Positions 13,502 through 19,964 of a stretch of DNA of 31,340 nt are shown here, piece after piece (position 1 is the first letter of the stretch; every line of letters starts with the position of its first letter). A model generated the notes under the pieces. It was not told the DNA's origin, did no database searches, and saw only the letters and a program-made list of their open reading frames with translations. The translations under genes and the position numbers were made by a program. The DNA is from CAYLLT01 sp964591605. GTDB lineage: Bacteria; Planctomycetota; Phycisphaerae; UBA1845; PWPN01. Where the stretch lies: contig CAZQEN010000043.1 of NCBI GenBank assembly GCA_964591605.1, positions 1 to 31,340 on the forward strand, in the 5' to 3' direction.

Positions 13502-14920
13502 ATGCAGCTCCGTCACAAGTTCTCACTGGTGGCACTCGCCTACCTGCTCGCCCTCGCGGCCAACCTGGTCCTCGCCTGCTGGTGCATCCTGGTCTATTTC
13601 AACTCCGCGTTCGGCGAATTCGAGGAGGCCCTGGCCGGACAGGGCGTCATCGACGAGATCCGCAGCAACGTCCGGCAGCAGGGAAAGGTGCTCAGCGAAC
13701 CGGCCCTGGCCTCGGAGCGGCAGCAGGATTACGAAGAGTGCCAGCAGCAGATCGAGGCCGGCTGCCAGCGTCTGTGGGAGGACGGCGGCCTGCCCGCCCC
13801 GCTCCGCGGCGACATTGAAGCCGCTGCCGCCCGAAAAAACGCGGCCGCCGCCGCCTGCCTGGCCGGCGCCGCGACGCAGGTGCTCTCGGACGCTGATCGC
13901 GAGGCATTTCTGCAGCTCGACCGCGCCCTCGGCCAGGCCAGCCACTTCTACCGCCGCCAGCGCGAGGAGCACCTGCGTCGCGCCGCCTTCGTCGAGCAGC
14001 GCGTGGTCATGATTCTGACCGCCAGCACCCTGATCGGCGCGCTGCTCTGCGTCGCGGGCCTCTCGGGCATGCACCGATGGGTGGTCAGGCCGGTGAGCGA
14101 TCTGCGGACCGCCACCCGCGAGATCGCGCAGGGACACTTCGATCACCGCGTGATCCCCCGTTCCGCCGACGAGCTCGGCCAGCTCGCCGTCGAAGTGAAC
14201 CAGATGTGCGCGACCATCGTCGAAATGCAGCGCCGGCTCGTCGACCGCGAACGCCTGGCCGCGGCCGGCGAGACGATCACCCGTGTCGCCCACAACATCC
14301 GCAACCCGCTTTCCGGGATGCGGGCCCTGGCGGAAGCGGCCACCGAACGTGTCCGCGGCGATGCCGAAACCCTCGACTACCTGCGGCGGATCATCGAGTC
14401 GATCGACCGCTTCGAGCGCTGGCTCCGCGATCTGCAGCAGTCGCTGGCGCCCCTGACCCTCAAGACCGGCGAAGTCGACACTCGGGAGATGATCAGCGGC
14501 GTCGCCCAGGTCGTCAGCGGCATGCTGCACCGCCGCAACGTCGCCCTCGAGATCGACGTCCATCCGCGGGCCGGGCGGGTGCGGGTCGATCCGCTCCACT
14601 TCGAGCAGGCACTGGTCGCCCTGGTCACCAATGCCGTGCAGGCGTCGGGGCCTGGCCAGCACGTGCGGATCCGTGCCGAACCGGTCGGCGGCGACTCCCG
14701 CGAATGGAGGCTCACCGTGGCGGACAGCGGCCCGGGCATCGCCCCCGAACTCCTCGACCGGATCTTCTCGCCCTACTTCACCACGAAACCCGACGGGAGC
14801 GGCATGGGGCTGGCCATCGCCCAGAAAGTGGTGCGATTGCACGGAGGAGAGCTGTGCGTCGAATCCAATGCCCGCCAGGGCAGCCGCTTCATCGCCGTCC
14901 TCCCGGGGCTGCTTGATTGA
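13502..14920 (+). CDS. Membrane sensor histidine kinase with HAMP domain (NtrB-like core)
   Basis: 472 residues. TM1 at about 8-32, a periplasmic sensor of about 130 residues rich in helix and charged repeats, TM2 about 167-190, HAMP about 191-243 (RPVSDLRTATREIAQGHFDH), HisKA with phospho-acceptor His264 in RVAHNIRNPLSGMR, then HATPase: N box ALVTNAVQAS, G1 DSGPGIAPELLD, F box IFSPYFTTK and G2 GSGMGLAIAQ. The residue after the histidine is Asn rather than the usual Glu or Asp, which may affect the phosphotransfer or phosphatase step. No response regulator adjoins it; the only one in the window is the NtrC-type protein at 23626. ATG 13502 has no clear Shine-Dalgarno and lies 51 bases after the pseudopilin gene. 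Confidence 0.93.
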   Translation: MQLRHKFSLVALAYLLALAANLVLACWCILVYFNSAFGEFEEALAGQGVIDEIRSNVRQQGKVLSEPALASERQQDYEECQQQIEAGCQRLWEDGGLPAPLRGDIEAAAARKNAAAAACLAGAATQVLSDADREAFLQLDRALGQASHFYRRQREEHLRRAAFVEQRVVMILTASTLIGALLCVAGLSGMHRWVVRPVSDLRTATREIAQGHFDHRVIPRSADELGQLAVEVNQMCATIVEMQRRLVDRERLAAAGETITRVAHNIRNPLSGMRALAEAATERVRGDAETLDYLRRIIESIDRFERWLRDLQQSLAPLTLKTGEVDTREMISGVAQVVSGMLHRRNVALEIDVHPRAGRVRVDPLHFEQALVALVTNAVQASGPGQHVRIRAEPVGGDSREWRLTVADSGPGIAPELLDRIFSPYFTTKPDGSGMGLAIAQKVVRLHGGELCVESNARQGSRFIAVLPGLLD

Positions 14921-14992
14921 GGGCAATGTCTGAGGACCGTCATCAACCGATCGTTGAGACAAGGAGACCACCCACGGGCGAACGACGCAGCA

Positions 14993-15012
14993 CCGATGTG
15001 CAGACGCATCGG
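14993..15012. terminator. Hairpin between convergent genes, possible bidirectional terminator
   Basis: CCGATGTG, loop CAGA, CGCATCGG pairs at seven of eight positions in the 124-base gap between the kinase gene (plus) and the membrane protein gene (minus). No strong T-run follows. Confidence 0.35.
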
Positions 15013-15044
15013 CACGCTTGCTTGACACCACCTCTGACAGACAT

Positions 15045-15770
15045 TTACGCGATGCCCACCACCGTGGACTCCGGCGCCAATTCCACTCGCTTTGCCGGAG
15101 CAGCCGCCAGGCGAATCGGCCACACTTCAAACCCATGGGCCGCCAGCAGCACTGCACCGCATGCCGCCCCGATCGTCCCGCCCGCCTCGACCGGAATCGT
15201 GAACAGAAGGTATGAGAACCAGAACAGGCAGCCGAGGCTCAGAGCCAGCCCCGTCCAGAGGCTTTGTCGCGATCGCGCCGACCGCAGGGGCCACAGCAGG
15301 AGCGCTGCAAGCGCGAGTCCGGATGAGAACAGCCCCGCACGCTCGCCGATCATGTTCTCGTAGTAGAGATTCGGCAGCGACCACAGGACGCCCACTCCGA
15401 CCAGCACCAGCAGGGCCCGCAGGCTGAAGCGGCAGGCGCGAGCCACCCGGCCGTCGGCCAGCAACCGCGCCAGGCTGGCCATCGCGAGCAGAAGCCCGAT
15501 CAGATACGGCATCACCAGACCCAGCACCAGAAAAACGATGGCATCGGTCGGCAGCGGGGAGTCCCGGCACGCCGAGACCAGTTCATGCCAGCATATGCAG
15601 GCGATGCTCGTTCGGGACGGAGCGATCAGCGGCAGGAAGAAGCAGCCGGCCAGCAGCATACCCGCAAGTGCGCCGGTTGTCTGCCATAATGAACGCAGGT
15701 TAGGAGCCGGGGATGGGTGACATTCAGCAGCACTGCCCGCTTCCGCGGAGAATCCCGACGTAGCTGACAT
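15045..15770 (-). CDS. Unrecognised integral membrane protein
   Basis: 241 residues from ATG 15770, chosen because GAAGGAG lies 6 bases upstream; the open frame reaches 15872. About five or six hydrophobic segments are visible: LAGMLLAGCFFLPLI, FLVLGLVMPYLIGLLLAMA, a segment ALLVLVGVGVLWSL, LFSSGLALAALLLWPL, LALSLGCLFWFSYLLF and GAACGAVLLAAHG. The loops are short and the N terminus is soluble, Ser/Ala/Pro-rich. I do not recognise a family. It is the last gene on the minus-strand run 23205 to 15045, and its leader carries two overlapping hairpins at 15823-15855. Confidence 0.75.
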   Translation of the reverse strand: MSATSGFSAEAGSAAECHPSPAPNLRSLWQTTGALAGMLLAGCFFLPLIAPSRTSIACICWHELVSACRDSPLPTDAIVFLVLGLVMPYLIGLLLAMASLARLLADGRVARACRFSLRALLVLVGVGVLWSLPNLYYENMIGERAGLFSSGLALAALLLWPLRSARSRQSLWTGLALSLGCLFWFSYLLFTIPVEAGGTIGAACGAVLLAAHGFEVWPIRLAAAPAKRVELAPESTVVGIA

Positions 15771-15822
15771 GTTTGTCTCCTTCATCGGGCGGCGGTGCGC
15801 CCGGCGCTTTCTTATTCCCTTA

Positions 15823-15855
15823 CCTGGACCCCCGGGGGCCAGGCAGTCATGCCTG
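15823..15855 (-). promoter_or_regulatory. Two overlapping hairpins in the leader of the 15045-15770 gene
   Basis: CAGGCA/TGCCTG (15840-15855) and CCTGG-A-CCCC/GGGG-C-CCAGG (15823-15842) share three bases and so cannot both form completely. They lie about 50-85 bases before the start codon. This could be a leader regulatory fold or a terminator after the upstream gene; a choice cannot be made from sequence. Confidence 0.3.
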
Positions 15856-16101
15856 AAGGAAGGAGTCAGCATTTACTCGCTATACGCTGCCGGATTATCC
15901 TGGCACCTCTCCATGCTGGGCCGAATAATCCATGACATTTCAGACGGGCAGAGGCTCGCGCTGCATCCGCTCTGCGAATCCTGAAAAGTCGAGGGTCCAC
16001 GGGGAGCCGCTCAGCAGCGCCTGGAGGGCGTGGCTGCCGCTGTGCCGGGCCCACAGGCTGCCCCGATGGTCCGACGGCTTGCGATTCGAACGATCAGCCG
16101 G

Positions 16102-16350
16102 TCAATCTACGCTATCGGCCGTCTCCCGGGGCGCACGACCTACGTCAAAAGTGATCCACCCGTCCTGCCAGTAACGGAGCGTGACGAGATGGTAGTCGGG
16201 ATAGATCCGCCGCAACTGGTGAAGCGTATAGGCCGTTTGAAGATCCCGCCGGATCCAGACCAGACCGGCGGCCAGCATCGCGGATGCGATGAGAATGATC
16301 GACAGCCGCATGCCGACGGCGCGAGCGCTGTGAACTGACAGAGTTGCCAT
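16102..16350 (-). CDS. Small single-span membrane protein, possibly interrupted by an in-frame TGA
   Basis: 82 residues from ATG 16350, with AGGAG 7 bases upstream. One membrane segment (LSIILIASAMLAAGLVWI) is followed by a small soluble part with RRIYPDYHLVTLRYWQDGWI. No family recognised. The same frame continues beyond the TGA at 16104-16102 for another 53 codons to a TGA at 15942-15940, with high third-position G+C and protein-like sequence (LWARHSGSHALQALLSGSPW). Either the gene was longer and has been cut by a point mutation, or the second part is chance. It stands between the decayed peptidase duplicate and the membrane protein gene. Confidence 0.6.
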   Translation of the reverse strand: MATLSVHSARAVGMRLSIILIASAMLAAGLVWIRRDLQTAYTLHQLRRIYPDYHLVTLRYWQDGWITFDVGRAPRETADSVD

Positions 16351-16487
16351 GACGGTTCTCCTGTACTCCCCGGGCCTGTGAGTCCCGCGCTGAGATCAAC
16401 GCTGCTCTTGTGAGCTCTTATGCACGGGTTGCGGTTGGCGCCCGCCTGCCGAGTGCCAGAGTTCGATCGGCAACTCGACGTATGTGC

Positions 16488-16660
16488 CATCTCCCCGACG
16501 ACCTGCGAGTACGGCGACTGGAAAACGGGCATGTTGCACTCCGGATAACCCGCCAGACGGAAAACGACGCTCATGGATTCGATGCCAGGATCGATGGCGG
16601 CCATGAGGCCGGCCGGGTGGCCGCCTGGTGGTCAGCGACCGCCGGACGGTTACGGGAGGA
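16488..16660 (-). pseudogene. Decayed partial duplicate of the DUF4932-like peptidase gene
   Basis: The minus strand encodes MAAIDPGIESMSVVFRLAGY followed by PECNMPVFQSPYS, closely similar to residues 64-96 of the peptidase at 18354-19877 (MAAVDPRIELMSVIFRLAGN, then PEYNMPVSRSPYS). Nucleotide similarity runs from about 16488 to 16660 and corresponds to about 19572-19750. A 1-base deletion just before the ATG breaks the frame, and similarity stops after VGE, so only a small piece of the gene is left. It abuts the end of the SUMF1 gene. Confidence 0.75.
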
Positions 16661-16671
16661 GCGTCTGGCTG

Positions 16672-18234
16672 TCATTCTGATTTCGGGATGGCAGCCTGTC
16701 CTGCGCAGTCCTGAATGTGCTCCTTCGCCTCTCCCGTAATCAGTCCGTCCGTCTTCCAGCCGTTGGTGAGTCGGGCCATGGCGCTGACAAAAACCCCGTG
16801 GTTGCGGGCACCGGCAGCTACCTCTGCGATCTGGTCGACCATGGAGCATCCGCCCTGCAACATCTGGTTGGACACCCCGGTATCGCAGCCGGCGATCACG
16901 ATGGTCACGGAGAGGTCGGAGTTCGGACAGTCATCGCGGCAATCCGGCAGGCCGTCGGTGTCCCCATCAGTGTCCGCTGCGCCGCATCCACACACGCCGG
17001 GCTCAGACTTGTTCGGATCATCAGGGCACCCATCGCATGCGTCTCCCGAGGTGTCGCCGTCCAGATCCGTCTGATCCGGATTCACGTCGCTGGGGCAATT
17101 GTCGCAGGCGTCCCCGAGGGCGTCGCCATCGGCGTCGTTCTGATCCGGGTTGGCGATCGTGGGGCAGTTGTCCTGGCTGTCTGGAAGCCCATCCTGGTCG
17201 CCATCGGGCTCAGGAACCACGGCGACGCGGAACCCCACGATGGCGCCCTCCTCCGGCGGGCCGCCGTCGGCGTTCCAGACGCGATACGAGGCCGCCGCCT
17301 TGAAGGAGTTGTAGCCCCAGCAACTGCCACGCAGCATATGCGCCCCACCGGGCCGGCCGGCGGCGTTACCCACGAATTCCTCATTCCACTCCCACACGTT
17401 CCCGGCCTGATCGAAGGTGCCGCAGGGGCTGGCCGACTGGGTGTACGCCCCCACGTTCGTCAAACAGTTCTGAGTGCCGTCAAACACCGCCGTGCCGATG
17501 ACCGCCAGGCCGTCGTCATAGCCGTTGGCCACCCCGTCGTTCCTGTAGGAGTTCGCACTGTTGGTCGGGTAGGCCAGCGAGGCCGGATGGTCGGAATGGG
17601 GCTCACTGTGGGTTGCCGTCGGGTAGAGCCAGTACCCCGCGTTGGTCGAGCAGCCCTTGTAGTACGCCGCCTTGTACCACTCGTTCTCGCTGGGCAGCAC
17701 CCAATGCGATTGGGTCCAGGCAGCGCGGGTCTGGGCATTGGGGACCGCCACCGTGCCTGAGTGATACCCGCCGCCTGTGATCTCGTACGTGCCGGTCTCG
17801 GTGGTGCCGCCACCCTGGCCGTTCTGCAGCCAGTTGACGAAACGGATGGCGTCGTGCCAGCCGACGTAAGTCACCGGCATGTTCTCATAACCCGATTTCA
17901 CGGCGTACGTGTAGCTGCCCGAACTGCCCGAGCGATTGATGCCGCCCGAGACGCTGCTGGACATTTGCGGGTTGTACAGCCCGTACGCGTCCGTGGCGGC
18001 CACGTTGTTGAGGAACTCGCAATACTGCGAGTTGGTCACCTCGTACTTGCCCATGTGGTAAACGTAGCCCACCGCGCCGAACCGGCCATACCCATTGTAG
18101 TTCTGGTCGGCCGCATTGCCCGGGTTTCCCACCCGGACCGTCTCGACGTTCACCGCCGCAAATGCCGGGCCGGCCACAGGACCGATCAACACGGCAACTG
18201 ATACAACTGTCCTGGAAATGATCATGTCTCTCAT
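16672..18234 (-). CDS. Secreted SUMF1-fold (formylglycine-generating-enzyme-like) protein with thrombospondin type 3 repeats
   Basis: 520 residues from ATG 18234, preceded by GGGAGG 5-6 bases upstream. A signal peptide covers about 1-27 (VVSVAVLIGPVAGPAFA). Residues 35-345 are a SUMF1/FGE-sulfatase fold: YHMGKYEVTNSQYCEFLN, MPVTYVGWHDAIRFVNWL, WVLPSENEWYKAAYY, FDQAGNVWEWNEE, then LRGSCWGYNSFKAAASYRV and VGFRVAVV. The two copper-binding cysteines of true FGE are not in place, so it is probably a binding or structural relative. After VVPEP come calcium-binding repeats (DGDQDGLPDSQDNCP, DADGDALGDACDNCP and similar) and a C-terminal domain of about 80 residues with DGLITGEAKEHIQDCA. The VPEP triplet is where a PEP-CTERM anchor usually begins; here TSP3 repeats follow instead. 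Confidence 0.9.
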   Translation of the reverse strand: MRDMIISRTVVSVAVLIGPVAGPAFAAVNVETVRVGNPGNAADQNYNGYGRFGAVGYVYHMGKYEVTNSQYCEFLNNVAATDAYGLYNPQMSSSVSGGINRSGSSGSYTYAVKSGYENMPVTYVGWHDAIRFVNWLQNGQGGGTTETGTYEITGGGYHSGTVAVPNAQTRAAWTQSHWVLPSENEWYKAAYYKGCSTNAGYWLYPTATHSEPHSDHPASLAYPTNSANSYRNDGVANGYDDGLAVIGTAVFDGTQNCLTNVGAYTQSASPCGTFDQAGNVWEWNEEFVGNAAGRPGGAHMLRGSCWGYNSFKAAASYRVWNADGGPPEEGAIVGFRVAVVPEPDGDQDGLPDSQDNCPTIANPDQNDADGDALGDACDNCPSDVNPDQTDLDGDTSGDACDGCPDDPNKSEPGVCGCGAADTDGDTDGLPDCRDDCPNSDLSVTIVIAGCDTGVSNQMLQGGCSMVDQIAEVAAGARNHGVFVSAMARLTNGWKTDGLITGEAKEHIQDCAGQAAIPKSE

Positions 18235-18345
18235 GCCATCCTCCCGGTTGTAGAAGACTCTGTTCTCACTTCCCGCCGTTTCGCGGAGATACTGGGGACT
18301 GCCACCCAGCCGGACCCCCTTCTCCTCCACTTTGCCGCCGCGATG
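18235..18345 (-). repeat. 5' leader of the SUMF1 gene, similar to the leader of the peptidase gene
   Basis: On the minus strand this leader has GGTCCGGCTGGG and, next to the start, TCTTCTACAACCGGGAGG. The peptidase leader (19878-19945) has GGTCCGACTGCG and TTTTCTGCAACCGGGAAG in the same order, both followed by the start codon after 3-5 bases. The SUMF1 copy carries about 45 extra bases between the two blocks. Shared blocks suggest a duplicated or co-regulated leader. Confidence 0.5.
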
Positions 18346-18353
18346 ATCGCTGA

Positions 18354-19877
18354 CTACTCCGCACGCGTCCGGAACGTGACGGCCACCGACTCGAGGTGTT
18401 CGCCTTCCTGGCTCATGAAGCTGTTGAACTGACCGCGATTGAGCCAGAGCCGGTACTCCGAATTCGGTTTGAGCCGCATCGGAATCGTCAGCACCGTGTG
18501 CGTGTCGTCGTATGAAGGCTTGCCGGTCATCTCAGGAAAGTGGGGGCCGCCGCCGACCACGGCCCAGTTGCCGTCTTTCATCGCCCGGTCAAACGTGACC
18601 TTCATCTCGGTGAGCGACGGATCAACGTTCCTGGCGCCGTTGGCGGGGACCATCCTCACGACTCTGGGTTTGCGCCTGGCCAGGCGCTCGGCCTTCTTCG
18701 CATAGTTGTCGAAGAACGCCGCCACCCGAGGCATGAACGCATCCATGTCGGGATAACGGTCGCGGCCTTTCTCATACTGCTCGAGCAGCATGGTCAGCTC
18801 GCCCATCCACTCGAAGCCGCGCCCCTGCTGCTCCTCAATCTCCGCACCGGCCTTGAGGGGGCCGTCGGCCGCGTTCAAGTACCGGACCACGCACGCCCGG
18901 ACCATCGACTCGCGCAGCATGGTCTGCCAGTTGGCGTACGCCTGGTCACGCATGGCCTGTGCCTTCGTCGCGTAGATCTTCCTCGCCGACGCCGCCATCT
19001 TCTCGACGTGTTTGTCCACGAGCTGATTCGTGTATGCGTGGCAGAGTTCGTGGACGAGCGTGGGGATCATCTCGTCGGTCAAGATGGGAACGCCCTCGTC
19101 GTCGAATTTCCAGACGCCGATGACCGGCGTAATTTCCTCCCGGCCGTCCAGGAGCTGAAGGCTCACGCCGTAGTTGCCGCCCCCCTCCAGCATGCCGACG
19201 ATGACGCGAAACGTGGCGTCCGGGCGGGCGCCGAAGTAGGAGTCGAACCAGCCAATGTAGTTGCGCTGTTTGAGCAGCTCACTCATGCGGGCCGCGGCCG
19301 CCCCGTGGAGGTCCTGATGCTTGCGCATGAAGCCGGCAAATCCGGTCTCCCTGGCGAACGCCCGGGCCGCTTTCAGGAAGTCGCGGGCCTCATCCGGCCG
19401 CCAGCGCGAGTCGAGCGTGCAGGCGGGATTGTCGAAGGGGACCCGCTCCTTCAGATTCACTGCGTCTTCAACGTGAATGGCCATGTCCATCACCGCGTCG
19501 TAGCTGACGCCGCGGCTGCCCCGGAGCCGCCGGGCCATGGTGACGGCCGGATGGTCGCGGAACTTCCCGAAATGCTCCCCGACGGCATCCGAGTACGGCG
19601 ATCGGGAGACGGGCATGTTGTATTCCGGATTGCCCGCCAGGCGGAAAATGACGCTCATCAGTTCGATGCGAGGATCGACCGCGGCCATCAGGGCCGGCCG
19701 CGTGGCCGCCGGGCGGTCAGCGGACGCCGGACGCGCCGCGGGAGCGTTCTCGAGGGCGAGAGTCAGTCGATCAGTCTGCCCTTGGGCTTGGCTGGCCGAA
19801 CCGACTGCGAGCAAAGGAACTGCGGCTGTACAAAGAACAAGCGAGCGGCGACGGGTCATCGAATCACTGGAGTCCAT
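18354..19877 (-). CDS. Secreted DUF4932-like metallopeptidase with Ig-like C-terminal domain
   Basis: 507 residues. A signal peptide (about 8-33, RRRSLVLCTAAVPLLAVG then SASQAQ) leads into an Ala/Pro-rich stretch. The region 66-390 has the zinc-peptidase motif H276-E277-L-C-H280 in IPTLVHELCHAYTN, with ALMAAVDPRIELMSVIFRLA near its start as in DUF4932 proteins. The last 100 residues (PRVVRMVPANGARNVDPSLT onwards, ending VAVTFRTRA) form a Big_5-like Ig domain. It is probably an exported or surface zinc peptidase; substrate unknown. It lies 87 bases downstream of the anti-sigma gene, on the same strand and probably in its transcription unit. A frameshifted fragment of a second copy lies at 16488-16660. 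Confidence 0.85.
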   Translation of the reverse strand: MDSSDSMTRRRSLVLCTAAVPLLAVGSASQAQGQTDRLTLALENAPAARPASADRPAATRPALMAAVDPRIELMSVIFRLAGNPEYNMPVSRSPYSDAVGEHFGKFRDHPAVTMARRLRGSRGVSYDAVMDMAIHVEDAVNLKERVPFDNPACTLDSRWRPDEARDFLKAARAFARETGFAGFMRKHQDLHGAAAARMSELLKQRNYIGWFDSYFGARPDATFRVIVGMLEGGGNYGVSLQLLDGREEITPVIGVWKFDDEGVPILTDEMIPTLVHELCHAYTNQLVDKHVEKMAASARKIYATKAQAMRDQAYANWQTMLRESMVRACVVRYLNAADGPLKAGAEIEEQQGRGFEWMGELTMLLEQYEKGRDRYPDMDAFMPRVAAFFDNYAKKAERLARRKPRVVRMVPANGARNVDPSLTEMKVTFDRAMKDGNWAVVGGGPHFPEMTGKPSYDDTHTVLTIPMRLKPNSEYRLWLNRGQFNSFMSQEGEHLESVAVTFRTRAE

Positions 19878-19945
19878 CTCATCTTCCCGGTTGCAGAAAA
19901 ACTCGGCCTCGCAGTCGGACCTCCTCTATTCCTGCGGCGGCCAGG
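19878..19945 (-). repeat. 5' leader of the peptidase gene, similar to the SUMF1 leader
   Basis: Contains GGAGGTCCGACTGCG and TTTTCTGCAACCGGGAAG on the coding strand, matching blocks upstream of the SUMF1 gene at 18235-18345. The block beside the start codon may provide the ribosome-binding site (CCGGGAAG). Confidence 0.5.
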
Positions 19946-19964
19946 ACATGTCGTGACCCGAGTC

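Noticed and set aside
13523..15157. 544-codon minus-strand frame opposite the histidine kinase
   Set aside because: Antisense shadow of a GC-rich gene; the plus-strand frame has every kinase motif.
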